Positions 14,500-26,476 are shown, counted from the first letter of the stretch. The stretch is 64,000 bases of DNA from Nemophila menziesii (GCA_029959085.1 JARWIR010000043.1:2666001-2730000); one strand, 5' to 3'. Notes: a model not told the origin generated them from the letters alone. Made by a program: numbers and translations.

Positions 14500-15123
14500 T
14501 CAAGATTTGCGAATATAGCCTCCCCAACAACGAGTTAGGCTATGAACGTCAACTAGTCTGCGCTTTATCCCAGTTTTGGGTCGAATTTCTATCACCTTGG
14601 CTGAAACAACCTTAGTGACAATGAATGGTCCCATCCACGAGTCTTTGAAACTTCGTGGCCTATTCTCGCGTTTGTGAGCTTTCCATAGAACTTCATGGCC
14701 AACCCCAAACTCAATGTTTGGCTCAGTATCCACAGGCTTTAAGTGGATCTTCTCAGGAGGGACTTTGTGATGTGAAAGGCTGTGGATGACAGGAACGGTG
14801 GGATCTAACTTCCTTGGTTTCTTACCCAAGACATAGATAGTCTCGGATACATTCTTTGCATGAAGGGTGATGGTCCCTTCTTGGAAGTTGATGACACTTC
14901 GACTTGTGGCCATGAAAGGCCGTCCAAGTATGATTAGAACCTGCTTATCTGCATCAAACTCAAGTATAACAAAGTCAGTAGGGATGGCGGTATTACCTGC
15001 ACGGACTAAGACGTCCTCCACTGTTCCCCATGTCCTCTTAACTGAGTTGTCAGCGAACTGCAACTTCACTGGAGTTTTCTCTGATTTCTGAAGTCCAAGT
15101 CTCTCGAACACATACTTAGGCAT
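14500..15123 (-). pseudogene. E3 protease joined to an integrase-like C-terminal tail (pol core missing)
   Basis: 207 codons from 15123. The first ~90 residues are the body of an Athila/gypsy aspartic protease (MPKYVFERLGL at the flap side, LIILGRPFMATS). They run after a short linker into GHEVLWKAHKRENRP and DSWMGPFIVTKVVSAKVIEI, which look like the C-terminal tail of a gypsy integrase. RT, RNase H and the integrase catalytic core, normally about 1000 residues, are absent, with no stop at the joint. The protease active-site Asp (YDVGSGVNL) lies upstream in another frame (see 15066-15896), so one base has been gained or lost at about 15110-15123. Confidence 0.8.
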
Positions 15124-15896
15124 AGATTCACACCAGAACCCACATCGTACATAGCTTTCACCTTGAGCATACCATTAATTTGAATAGGAAGGTTGAAACT
15201 TCCCGGATTTTTAAGCTTTGTTGGTAGCTCTCGTTCACTTCTTCTCGAAACCCTCAAGTTCTCTCTCTGGATCTCTGCACTCGCCTCTTTCTCAGGAATA
15301 ACTTGCGTAAAAACTTGTTGCGGTGTAAGTCCTTTCTTTGCAATATCAAGCATTTGGGCGTTGATATTTTCAGGTTTATACACCTCTACAAATGTCTTGA
15401 GTGTAGTGTCATCCTTAGGATTTGTATCAGGAATAGTTGGTGACACTGGTTGAACAATAGGTGGCGATTCCACCTTCTCTTCTTCTTTCTCTTCATGCAC
15501 AGCAGGTGCAACTTCATCTTCAACTTCTTTCGAATTTAGCTCAGCTTGATAGTCCATAACCGATCGTATTTCCTCTTGCATCTTTTTCAGAAGTTGTATA
15601 AACTCAACTTTCTCTTGCTCGTCCTCCACATAAACCTCAGGACAGTCAGATTCCACGGGGCTAGACTTGGTTGGTTCTTCTTTGGTACTTGGAACTTCCA
15701 CGGCACTAACGGCAGCATGCGGTACTTTCTTCTGTTCTTCTTCAATTTCAAGGCAAATAGCCTTGCAAACTTCGAACCCAACATTGTTTTCACCTCCTTC
15801 GATTGCCTTTACTTCTTTCTGTTCCATTAAATTTGTTAAAACTTTGTTTAACTGTTCTACTTGAGTACCTAAAATCTGAAGTATGGCATCTTGTCC
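15066..15896 (-). CDS. E3 gag C-terminal linker and start of protease
   Basis: In the same frame as gag, separated from it by a single TGA at 15897-15899. The first ATG after that stop is at 15827, but the sequence before it (AILQILGTQVEQLNKVL) already reads as protein-like coiled coil. An acidic Glu/Lys/Pro-rich linker follows, ending in LPTKLKNPGSFNLPIQINGM and the active-site stretch KAMYDVGSGVNL. After that the frame drifts and stops; the true continuation is in the frame of 14500-15123. Typical of the long linker between gag and protease in Athila. Confidence 0.75.
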   Translation of the reverse strand, partial: GQDAILQILGTQVEQLNKVLTNLMEQKEVKAIEGGENNVGFEVCKAICLEIEEEQKKVPHAAVSAVEVPSTKEEPTKSSPVESDCPEVYVEDEQEKVEFIQLLKKMQEEIRSVMDYQAELNSKEVEDEVAPAVHEEKEEEKVESPPIVQPVSPTIPDTNPKDDTTLKTFVEVYKPENINAQMLDIAKKGLTPQQVFTQVIPEKEASAEIQRENLRVSRRSERELPTKLKNPGSFNLPIQINGMLKVKAMYDVGSGVNLCLSMCSRDLDFRNQRKLQ

Positions 15897-17191
15897 TCAG
15901 ACTTTCTCTTCCTGAGCGTTCATAGTCGTGGTCAAACGGTGCAAGGCTTGTATTATTTGTTGATTTTCCATAGATCCTTCTTGAGGATACTGAGGTAAAG
16001 CTTTCTGATCTAACGAATCGGTATAAGCATCTTGAACAGGTTGTTGAGGGGGAGCAGGTCTATTTTGATATTGATTTTGGTACTGACCTCTCGGTTGGAA
16101 GGAGTTGTTCTGGGGGCGCGGTTGATAATGACCAGGATTAGCGGCCCCTTGTGGATATGAATACTGCATACCCGGATGGTTTCGGTTACCCCATTGATAA
16201 CCTCCGCGGTTAGATATAAAGTAAACAGATTGTGGATTTGATTCGCACTCTTCCCATGTATGATTGTTAACCCCACATTGTTGACAACCTTGCGCTTCTT
16301 TTACTACGTTTGCAGCGGCTAAATTCTTTTGCATCTCTAACTTCAGCTCTTTGATTTGATTTTCTAATACGGATATTTGAGCTGAGTTCGTAGTTTCTAC
16401 ATCTAAACAAAGCGTTCCTCGGGTCTTTGCTACAGAAGCTCGCGTTGAATACCAACTTCTTTCTTGTTCCATAATATTTTCTAAAACCTCGGAAGCTTCA
16501 TTATGGTTCATGGACACAAAATTACCCTTTCCAATGTTATCCACCTTCTCTCTACCTTTATCATTAAGACCTTCGTAGAATATATCAAGCTGTAGAGAGG
16601 GTGTATAACCATGGAGAGGACATCTAGCTAATTTATGTTGAAACCTTGTCCATGATTCTCCTACTGTTTCTCCATCTTCTTGACAAAATCTTGCAAGCTC
16701 GGTTTGATCTTTAAGTCTCATGCTCTTCGGATAAAAACGGTTAAAGAACGCGGTTTGAAGTTCTGTCCAAGAATTAATTGTTCCATATGGTTGTCTTTCT
16801 AGCCAATCGCTAGCTCTACCGGTCAAGAAGAACGAAAACATATGACAATACAGTTTTTCGCGTTTAATGCCAGGAGTAATGTAGGCATCACAAATCTGCA
16901 TGAACTTTTGAATCGATCTTACCGGATCTTGAATTGATGTACCATTGTATAGTCCAAAACTTTGAAATTGACTAAGCATACCCGGATCGGGTCTAAATTT
17001 GATATTCTGGATCTCTGGAGGATGGTAACCTATTGGTTGAACATGAAACGGTACATGAAGACCAGGGAGGTCTTGCTGTATCTGATTCCGTTGATTAACG
17101 TTATTCTGCCCATTACCTCCTCCTAACGGATGTTGTTGTTGTCCTTGTATACCAGGAGGATCCTGTTGCTGGATCCCAGGTGGATCTTGCT

Positions 17192-17196
17192 GTAGT
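17192..17196. repeat. Target-site duplication GTAGT of the solo LTR in E3 gag (left copy)
   Basis: Matches 18679-18683 exactly. Confidence 0.93.
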
Positions 17197-18678
17197 TGGT
17201 GGGGCCTAGGGTGTGATAAAATAAGATATAAATAAATGCTAGATAAACACCCTAGACTAACACGGTTCTGCAAGTATACAGGTCGTATGCAAGTTTTAGT
17301 TAAATAATTAAGATTCGTTCCGCAGAGACTACGAAGGTTAGGGGAATCTTATGCAATTATCAAGTGCAAATAAATTAAAGCTAGAACAACTAAACGCATA
17401 TAAAAGTAAAGGAAAATAGATGTTTGTTTGATTTTCTAATTAACTAAATTAAACTAAGAATTAAAAGACAGAAAAGTAAATATGAAAGAGAAGTAATATA
17501 AGAATATAGCTCGAGTTATTAGCATGTAATCCCCACTAGTTTTGCTGTCCTAAACATGTAAGGGTGAATTATGTAGTTTTTCAATAATCGATTCCAATTC
17601 GCTATCGGTAGTTTAAAATAGGATTTACCTGTGTCAATAAGGCTTCCTAAGCAAACTTTTCCTGTAATTGATAAATAGTCACAAGAACTAAACCATGGTG
17701 ATTATCTAGTTAGGTTGATTTATCAGATTTAAACCGAATACTAGAAGTTATGCGCTAAACATGCAATTAAACACCGTTGTCAATGGTGACCTAATTACTA
17801 GATGGTAATTCTAAATGGCTGCAGTCCACAAGAACACAGAATATAAATCCAAACACATAAACAGAGAATAAAAACTATAATTCAATTTAAAACATTAAGT
17901 TCCCAAATTAGATAGATGTCAATCAAAACTAGGGTTCATACATATATGCTAAAACTCAAGCTAAAGAAATTTAGTTCATGCAAGAAAAGAAAGAAATTAC
18001 AAATTTAAAGGTAGAAGAAGACATTGTGATGAATAGCTCCTTCCAGACTTCTCTCTTGTGTTGTAAGCTTCCTCTTGGTGTAAGGTTTCACCAAGGATGA
18101 TTTAAGAGTGTTAAGAGGCTGTATTTATAGTGTATAGGTTGACCTAATTCGTTTCTTGGAGATAAGGCCAATAATAGACTCCAAGCCCAACTTCAAATTC
18201 GTATGGATAATTACTGCTGAACTGTTTTGGGTATATCTTCTTCGTTATTGGTCGGTTTTTGCTCCATAATATACCAAAAGAATCCTCAGAGAATTATCTA
18301 CGTCCCTTTGAAAGGGAATTACCAAAATCGGCTTCCTTGTAGGAATTATCACCACATCTTTAGGCGTTGCTGCAGAAATTCAGATTTAGGCAGCTTTTCC
18401 TTTTCCATATTTTTAGCCTTTGTTACCTTTATCTCCAATTTCCATGTAAATCTCTTTCCATAAATTGTTGTCTTTGACTTGGACTCCATAATTATCTTTA
18501 GAGCTTCACACTAAATAAATAATTAAACCCAATATGCTCTAAAAATATTATGTTCCTAAATCAAGACTCAAAATAGGAAAGTGCACTAAACTAAGCTAAA
18601 ATCAACCTATAAACTAATAAATAAGCCTAAAATGATGTCTCAGAAGTATATTTTATTATCACAAATGAGGAGACATCA
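17197..18678 (-). mobile_element. Solo LTR of the E3 family inside E3 gag
   Basis: 1482 bases, TGATGTCTCC...CCACCA on the minus strand. Clearly the same family as E3's LTRs but diverged along its length. Flanked by GTAGT on both sides. No internal region, so it is the product of LTR-LTR recombination after insertion. It is the innermost layer of the nest. Confidence 0.95.
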
Positions 18679-18988
18679 GTAGTCCACCAGATGGTGGTGG
18701 TGGTGGACCTCTCGGATTTACTCCATGTTGGTCACCAAGTGGTGGATCTTGATGGGCTGCCATTACTCTTCTCAGGGATCTTTCCTCACGAACACATTTG
18801 TTGTAAACTCTGAAGCTCCTCTCAGGCTCCGGTAAAGGAGGCCAAGAATTAAACACTGTGAAACCTGAAAAAGACTAAAGCAAACCACAAGCGTAAATCC
18901 GGAAAAACAAAAACTAAATACTGAAAAATAAAAACTAATTAAAAACTACTACTCGAAATAGATAACCCACACGCTAACGAGACACAAG

Positions 18989-19006
18989 TCCCCGGCAGCG
19001 GCGCCA
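18989..19006 (-). promoter_or_regulatory. Primer-binding site of E3 (tRNA-Asp)
   Basis: Minus strand TGGCGCCGCTGCCGGGGA, a few bases after the 5' LTR. It pairs with the 3' end of plant tRNA-Asp(GUC) except for one base, as I recall the tRNA. Confidence 0.88.
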
Positions 19007-19012
19007 AAAACT

Positions 19013-20537
19013 TGGTGTCGCCTAGGGTGTGATAAAAATATGATAAAATAAAGTCTAGAAAACTACGCACTCTCACCCTAGACAAGCACAGTACTGCAAG
19101 TATTACAGGACGTATGCAAGTTTTAGTTAGTAAGTTGAGTTCGTTCTCAGGGACTTAAGTGTGTTATACAAATGGGTAGCAATAACGAGTAGAAGTAAAT
19201 AATTAAAGACAGAAAATAAAAGATATGAATTTCGAGAATAATTCGTTAAACTAAGAAAATAAAGACAATAAAATAAAATACTAAGAATATGAGATGAGAG
19301 ATATAGCTTAGGTTTTGCTAGTATGCACTAATCCTTCTAATTCTTTCTATTAGATCTAGTTTATAAGGGAGAATATTAGCTCTTGTATACTTAGTCAGGA
19401 TTCTAAATTCCCATACCTTAGACCTTGAAAGCGACTAAGGGGGCTACGGGACAACCAAGACGTGGTTTCAAATAGGGTTATCAAGCGCTACCAAGGCCCT
19501 AAGCAAACACTTCAATCAATTGGTGATATGGTGATTAAAACAAACCCTAATGACTATCTAGTTAGAATCATGTTTTGTCAGAACTAATATCGACACTAGA
19601 CGTTATGTGGTGGTTCAATAGTTAAACACCCAGTTAAGGAGAACATCTAACTACTATTAAAACAATCCTAAAGTGATCAGTTCTAGGAAAGACAATAAAT
19701 CAAAACACATAAACAAATATAAAGGTAAGTAGCTAATATCAGATTAAAACATGTAATTCCCAAAGAAAATTAGATAGAAGAATTAGAATTCATAGATTAT
19801 ACATGATGCAAAACCCAAGCTATGGGGAGTTTAGTTCATACCTGAAGGAAATAAACTAAAAGAAATTACAAAAGACATCATCTTGCTCTCTACAATGACT
19901 AAGAAATAATTATAAGGTTTTGGACTAAGCAAGGATGATTTTACAAGTGACATAAGGGAATATTTATAGGTGTTTAGAAGACCTAATTCGTTTTCTTGAG
20001 GAAGAGATAAAGTATTGGACTCCTAGCCCAACTCAAATTCGTATGGAAATAAAGATAAACACTGCTGGACCGTTTTGAGCATATCTTCTTCGTTATTGGT
20101 CGATTTTTGCTCCATAATATACCAAAAGAATCCTCAGAGAATTATCTACGTACCTATGAGAGGAGATTACCAAAATCGGCTTCATTCTAGGAGTATTCGC
20201 CACTTCTTTAGGCGTGTGCTGCAGAATCTTAGATTTAGGCAGCTTTTCCTTTTCCATCTTTTTAGCTTTTGTTTCCTTATCTCCAACTACCATGCAAATC
20301 TCTTTCTATATGTTGTAGTCTTTGACTTGGACTCTAATTAATCTCCATAATTATCTTTAAAGCTTCACACTAAATAAACAATTAAATCCAATATGTTCTA
20401 AAAATATTATTTTACTAAATCAAGACTCAAAATAGGAAAGTGCACTATTTCTCAAGAAAATCGACTATTATGACTTCTAAATCACTAAAAATGATGTCTC
20501 ATCCTAACATAAATCTATCACAAATGAGGAGACATCA
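19013..20537 (-). repeat. 5' LTR of E3
   Basis: 1525 bases, colinear with 9251-10775 with no indel that I could see. The primer-binding site beside it marks it as the 5' LTR. Confidence 0.95.
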
Positions 20538-20542
20538 ATAGT

Positions 20543-22244
20543 CATCAATGAAAATCACAAAATATCGAGATCCCCCCATTGTAGGTGTAGGTGAAGGCCC
20601 CCATATATCAGAATGGACTAAATCAAAACATGCATGAGATATAGAAGCACTTTTATTAAATTTTAAAGCATGTTGTTTTCCGAGATGACAAGATAAACAA
20701 TCAAATTTTTCAATAGAAAATTTTTCAAGTAGCCCACAAGAATCTAAAGTCTGGAGTTTTCCTATTGAAGCATGACCTAATCTAGAATGCCAGAGATGGA
20801 TAGAGGATGAACCAGATGTGGAAGTCGTTGATGCCGCAGTGTGAAGACGAGGTGGCAGGTGCAAATGAACAAGTTCGGAGAGTCGTCCAACCTTACGTCC
20901 TATCCCAAGGGTCTGCCCTGTCTGAGGGTTCTGCACACGACAACCAGACAATGAGAAAGTAACTGTTAGACCAAGATCACAAAGCTGACCGACAGAGATG
21001 AGACTAAGAGTGAGTTTTGGAACGAGATAAGTATTACTAAAGGAAGCATTTGTTGTGGAGACAGATCCTACATGGCTAACACCCATAGATGTACCATCGG
21101 TGGTATATATAGAGGGAGAATGAGAGGTAGATGATAGATTTATGAGACAATGAGAATCTGAAGTCATGTGATTTGAACAAGCGGAGTCAAAAAACCAAGT
21201 AGACTTACCAATTGTGGTGGATAAAGCGGTAGAAGGTGGCTGGCTAGACTGAGCTAAAACCTGTTGAAAAATATCATGAAGATCAGACATAGAAATGGAT
21301 GAGACGGGCGGGTGAGAGCTAGGAGCAGAAGATTCCTCAGTGGTAGTGGCAGCAGCAGAAGCATTGTTGGCCTTGAAATTTCCAGATTTAAATCGATTCC
21401 CTTGAGAATTCCTGTTGGGGTTGTTGTAACACTCATTCGGATGATGTCCAGAATTTACCTTTTTGCAGAAACGGCAAACTCGAGTAGGGCAATACACGAA
21501 AGAGTGACCAGTCAAATGACAGTACCTGCACTCATGTGGGGAAACTTGATTTTTTCTTGGAACATTATGAGGGGTTGCAAGTACCACACTAGAAGATCGA
21601 GACTTGTGCGATTGAAGACGAGTTTCCTCTGAAATAAGTTCTTGAACAGCTTGTTCCAAGGTAGGAAAGGGTGTGCGGTGCAGTAAAGATGCACGAACTG
21701 GATCAAAATCATCATGAAGAGCCATGAGAAATTGCACAAGACGCCCCTGATCCCTCTAGATAGTAAATTTCTTTGCATCTTTGTCATCATTCCAAGTGGG
21801 TTATGTGGCAGTGAGTTGATCCCTAATGCTATACATCTCGGATAAGAAGCTATTAATTGATTGACCAGTTTCGTGGCGCATAAGATGAAGAGTAGTTGTG
21901 AGTTGATACCTACGGGCCCCATCATCAGTCGTATATCTCTTCTCAAGAAAATCCCAAACTTCCTTTGCAGTACCGAAACGTCCAAATTGAAGACTGATAG
22001 ACGTAGCTGATGTGTTGCGAAGCCACGTAATAATTTGGTGGTTTTTGCTATCCCAATCTTCGAGACGATCAACATATTTTTCTTCTGGTTCATCTTTTTG
22101 TGTTTCTGGTTCCTTTAAATCTCCTGTGATAATCCTCCATAATTTCCGACCCTTAAGAAAACTGGTCATGACTTGAGCCCATGGTATATAATTGGTGCCA
22201 TCAAGTATAAGAGAAATAGGGTGGGAGGCATCAATTCTTTCCAT
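20543..22244 (-). pseudogene. E2 gag, protease and first half of integrase
   Basis: Starts at ATG 22244 (MERIDASHPISL). Gag with the UBN2-type segment (YIPWAQVMTSFLKGRKLW, VWDFLEKRYTTDDGAR). Two in-frame stops (TAA 21798-21800 and a TAG near 21742) separate it from the same frame at 21737-20543, which carries zinc knuckle CRYCHLTGHSFVYC, a second Cys/His cluster, protease FFDSACSNHM (Asp-Ser-Ala where Asp-Ser/Thr-Gly is usual), the pre-integrase LWHSRLGHASIGKL, and the integrase start ending FVIFIDDY at the E3 insertion point. Confidence 0.93.
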
Positions 22245-22545
22245 TTTTTTTCGAACTTTTCTTTCTTTCTTTTTTTTTCTTTTTCGATTTTTTTTTTTCA
22301 GAAAAATCTGGAGCGACGGTTGTGGCGGCGCGTGCAGGAGTTTCCGGCGGTGATTTTCGCGGATTTAGAATTGTCTCGTCGAGAGCTTTCTTTTGATATG
22401 CTATTCAACAATATTTGAAAATTGTATGAGGAGTTTATAACGAATTTCGGTTTCGAATTTTCGAGAAAAAAAATTCGAAGAACGATTTTAACGATTTCGA
22501 TGGTGGAAAAAAACGATGACAATGGTACAGGTTACCAGAGTAGTA

Positions 22546-22557
22546 GCTCTGATACCA
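22546..22557 (-). promoter_or_regulatory. Primer-binding site of E2 (initiator tRNA-Met)
   Basis: TGGTATCAGAGC on the minus strand, directly next to the 5' LTR. Confidence 0.93.
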
Positions 22558-22811
22558 TGTCGAAGAAATAAAAGGTTTAGAATAATTATTTTATTGTAAT
22601 GATCGATGATTCTAATGTGTTACATTGATGTGTTTATATAGCAAAGTATTGACTTGCTCACCAAGAACTTACCTAATCTAATCGACCTAATTACAGAATA
22701 CGTAATATACACTAGCTATAATTAAGAGATACACAATATTCTAATTATACACTAGCTATAATTATAAGATACTAATTATAATTAAGATATATTCTAATAT
22801 ATATTCTAACA
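22558..22811 (-). repeat. 5' LTR of E2
   Basis: 254 bases, 12 longer than the other LTR because of a repeated ATATATTCTAA-like end. Otherwise nearly the same. Confidence 0.94.
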
Positions 22812-23115
22812 TGTCTAATGTTATCATTTGATTAATCATTTGTAATTTTTGTTTTATTCTTATTATGTTAAATTTGGTGTTTGTGATTTTTCTTTTTTGG
22901 GAGTTTATGTATTTCAATGGCTGAAAGCCTATTTGCAATTCTTATTGCCTGTGTTCGAACCATGAATTGGTTGATTTAATTTTATGCCTAATGTTTTCAT
23001 TTGATTAATTATTTGTAATTTTCGTTTTATTCTTATTATGTTAAATTTGGCGTTTGTGATATTTTTTTTGGGAGCTTATGTATTTCAATGGCTAGAAGCC
23101 TATTTCCAATTCTTT
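22812..23115 (+). repeat. Tandem duplication in the E1 leader, split by the E2 insertion
   Basis: GTGTTCGAACCATGAATTGG and the ~180 bases after it occur twice: once as 6500-6542 plus 22817-22955, once at 22950-23115. E2 landed in the first unit. Confidence 0.82.
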
Positions 23116-23900
23116 TTAAGGCCTGAAGCTAATTATTAATTTTAAAGGGCTCGAACCCTTAATAAAATTCAAAAGTCTGAAACTAAGATTAATATTGTAG
23201 ACTCGAAGTCTCAAGATCAATTCAAAAACCCGAAACTAAAAATTAATGTTGTAGACTCGAAGTAGAGTATTTGCGTATAATCGCTAGGCTATATATTCGT
23301 TTTGCTTAATATTGGTAATATTTGGAGATTATACTCTACATTTCTATGTTTTGTTATATATTATTCATATTCTACAATTTACAGGTCCGAAACCTACGTA
23401 TAAATTTATATTTATCGGGAGAGTATAACAAATTTTATAGGCCGAAAACCTATCACGAATTTTATATGCCGAAAAAATAAAGCAAATCTCATAGGCTCGA
23501 AACCTCGAATACAATTTATATGCCCGAAGTATAGAAAAACAAATTATCTAAAGGCTTGAAGCGTGGATTAAAGTTTAAAGGCTTGAAGCCTATATCAATT
23601 TTGTTATAATTCCCACAAAATAATTGAGGAATGACATTTAATTTATTTTTTGAAAAAAAATCGTTCATTCATCTCCTGAATAGAACTTTATTGAGTACAA
23701 TTTATTACTCTCAACTCACTAAAGTGAATGATATTGGATTCTTGAATAGTTTATTTTTTTCTTGGACTGAATAAAATTGTAGGGACGAAACCTAAAACGA
23801 ACTCTATATATCAGAAGCATATAAAAAAATTTATAGGCATGAAGCCTACAAAACTTATAGGCCAAAAGCATAAGAGAAAATATAGGCCCAAAATCTATAT

Positions 23901-23988
<88 letters not shown>

Positions 23989-24400
23989 TAAATATATATG
24001 CCAAAAGCGTATAAGAAAATTTACAGGCTTTAATTCTGCACCATATGTTATACGTCAGAAGTATAAGACAAATTTTATTGTCCCAAAAACCTACATCGAA
24101 CTTTGTATGTCAGAAGCATATACCAAATTTTATAGACCCGAAGTTTAGAACACAATTTATATTCTCAAAGTATAGAACAAATTATCAAAAGATTTGAAGT
24201 CTAGATCATATTTAAACGACATGAAGCATATATCAATTTTTTTTAATAAAGGCTCGAAACCTAGGCCGAATTTTTAAAAGGGAGAAATTCAAACTAAAGT
24301 GTAAGTTTTAGCGACTCTAGATCTAAAATAATTACAAAGGTTTGAAATCTTAATTCAAAATTATGGGTTTGAAGAAAATGGTGTTATATGACCAAAAAAA
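23116..24400 (+). repeat. Degenerate 'GGCCCGAAGCCTA' array in the E1 leader
   Basis: About 30 imperfect copies of a 30-45 base unit with the core AGGC(T/C)(T/C)GAA(G/A)CCTA followed by an A/T-rich piece such as ATAGAACAAATTTTA. No long open frame. Interrupted by an (AT)n run at 23903-23987. Confidence 0.75.
23903..23987. repeat. (AT)n microsatellite
   Basis: About 85 bases of uninterrupted AT. Confidence 0.97.
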
Positions 24401-26470
24401 ATGGATATCATGGATATTAAAGAATCGAATTTTGTCATATGTAACACAATCATTTCATTCATAAAATTACATAAAATTAAGGGGAGATAAGTTCAGCTAA
24501 AGAACTTTATGAAGTGCACCACCTTTTGGTATAAATTGTGCCATGTTTGCATAATAAAGGTTTTGAACTTGTAACCTCCCTTGTACATGTTTAAAGTCTT
24601 ACCATTTGAGCAATCTAATTATTTGTTAGTAATTGGACAAAAGGAAATTTTAGTACAAGTTCGTGTACTACTAAATTTCAAACGGTCAAATTTAACATTA
24701 TCAAGTGGAACAAATATCCATCTCCTTGTATTATATCCTCCATATATTCATAAAGTAGCTATATCGCAAATAAAGGTTTTACAAAATACTATGGGATCGT
24801 TTATCTCGTAAGCAAGCAAAGTAATGAATTGTTGATACAGAAATCATAATTCACGTTCGATCTACATAATGCTATTCCTTTAGAATTATATTCTCATAAC
24901 GAATGCAATAAATTTCAAATATGTATTATATTAAAGATTGTGATGGCAAGATTTAATTGGATAAAATCACAGTCTCTAACTCAAGGCCATTCCCTGTATT
25001 GGATGGAATTGCATTCCATGTAGCGAGTGTTGAATTTTTCAATCTATTCTCTAACTCAAGATTGTTTCATTTTTCAATTTATTTGAAAATAGATATGTAA
25101 ACAGAAATGGTAGGATTAAATACGATTGAATATTGTATTCTCTGGCTAAAATTATTCATTATAGTGAATAAAACTGCATTTCCTGAAAAAAAAGAGCTAC
25201 ATCTTCTAATGTGTATTTTAATCAGCGTTGTGGTGATCATAGCTCCACCTAAGGTTGAAATCATGATAGTGTTGCAAAGTTTGCTTTGCAGGTATGTTTT
25301 CATAAAGTATATATATAATTTTTATGTATATATATGTTTTTTTACCAGTATTGTTGGTAATCAAAGTGATAAGAAAAGGAAAATGAGGTGATGACAATAA
25401 TGTTTATCGTGAATACTTAGAAGTTAAACAAATCGAAAAACAATGCGAGGTTAATTATTTATGAGAATACAAAGGAAAAATGGGATACCGTCGCATCCTT
25501 CTAAAATTCAAGGTTACCTAATTATTCTCCTGAAGTAAATATTATTGTAAGTAGAAGTATTTTTTTGAAGAAAGATACATTAAGACCTTTTACACAATTC
25601 ATGTCATGTAAATACTCCTGAAGTAGTAATATAGTAAGTAGATTTTTATCCCAAAATTAAGGTTTAACATTACATTTTCTTGTAAGCTGTAATGTTTCAT
25701 TCCTTGAATTGAATGGAGCTACAATCCCTGAAGTGAATGTAACCCATTTCATAAATAAATAAATAGACATATGGATGAGAAAAAGTGGGTTAATATTGTA
25801 TTCCATTATTAGAAATTATTCCCCTGGAGAGAATATGATCACATTCTTTGAAGCAATATATAACATTGGCCCGGTAATAGAAATAATTGAGTGACTTAAA
25901 TATTGTTTTTCCTAGCTAAAAACCATTCTTGAAGTGAATGGAAGTACGTTTCTGGAAGAAAATGCAATGTTTTTCAATGTGTCTGGAATTGACATCTTGG
26001 TGACCCGAACTCCAGATGAGGTTAAGGTAAGAAAAAAAAATCTTTACCACCAGAATTGGAATAATAAGGAATATCCTGAAAGTAAAAGGTCACGGTAAAT
26101 AAGCCATCACGTAATGATAAGCATGAATATTATCGATAAAGTGGAACTATATAGTATCGCTTACCCGTGGAATACTAAGACATTTATTCAATCTAATTAA
26201 AAGTTTTTGGATGTCCAAAAGTCATGTTAACTTTTGGTACAAAATTGACATAATTGGCGAATTGTGTTTTGAGCAAATCCCGAAGAAATTTACTAAATTT
26301 AAAGGATATTTTCCGAAAAATTAGTATTTTGTATAAACCACAAGTGTCTGTAACAATGTATATATTTGCATTATTTACGAAAAGTCTCACCAGAAGTGTG
26401 TATGAAAATAAAATATGCTATTTCTTTGGGGTTATATAATATACAGATTCGAGCAGTTCAAACGCACATT
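24400..26470 (+). other. E1 leader/gag region, decayed, with a 'CCTGAAGTGAATG' repeat
   Basis: No usable frame. 24960-25990 holds many loose copies of (T/C)CCTGAAGTGAATG and relatives at uneven spacing. By position this should be gag and protease of E1, but I cannot show it. Confidence 0.45.
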
Positions 26471-26476
26471 GTGCAA

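Larger units (their letters stand above)
15897..18763 (-). pseudogene. E3 gag, split by a solo LTR
   Basis: Capsid protein gene. The N-terminal piece starts at the first ATG (18763, MAAHQDPPLG) and runs to 18684; the rest runs 17196-15897. Removing the solo LTR and one TSD copy puts both in the same frame, so gag was open when the LTR landed. Residues about 85-290 form a Retrotrans_gag domain (FGLYNGTSIQDP, ASDWLERQPYGTINSW, FFNRFYP, FYEGLN). A zinc knuckle CQQCGVNNHTWEEC has the CX2CX4HX4C form. The C-terminal part is Gln/Asn/Pro-rich. It ends at a TGA that may be a mutation, since the frame continues beyond it. Confidence 0.88.
9251..20537 (-). mobile_element. Retroelement E3: Athila-like Ty3-gypsy element lacking RT, RNase H and integrase core
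   Basis: LTRs 9251-10775 and 19013-20537, both 1525 bases, reading TGATGTCTCC...GACACCA on the minus strand; TSD ATAGT on both sides. The primer site 18989-19006 matches the 3' end of plant tRNA-Asp with one mismatch, as in Athila. Polypurine tract at 10776-10792. Genes on the minus strand: gag (18763 to 15897, split by a solo LTR), gag tail and protease start (15896-15066), protease plus integrase-like tail (15123-14500), and an Athila-type ORF (13560-12319). There is no RT, RNase H or integrase core, so if mobile it depended on a partner. At least seven further LTR copies or halves of this family lie in the window. Confidence 0.93.
6543..22811 (-). mobile_element. Retroelement E2: Ty1-copia element (Ale/Retrofit-like), minus strand, interrupted by E3
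   Basis: LTRs at 6543-6784 and 22558-22811 (TGTCGAAG...AACA) with perfect target-site duplication TGTCT at 6538-6542 and 22812-22816. The primer site next to the 5' LTR reads TGGTATCAGAGC on the minus strand, as for initiator tRNA-Met. A G-rich polypurine tract precedes the other LTR. Domain order gag, protease, integrase, RT, RNase H is that of Copia; the lineage guess rests on the short LTRs and the protein style. The LTRs differ at few sites, so insertion is fairly recent. The coding region carries several stops and frameshifts and is split at 9250/20538 by E3. Confidence 0.95.
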
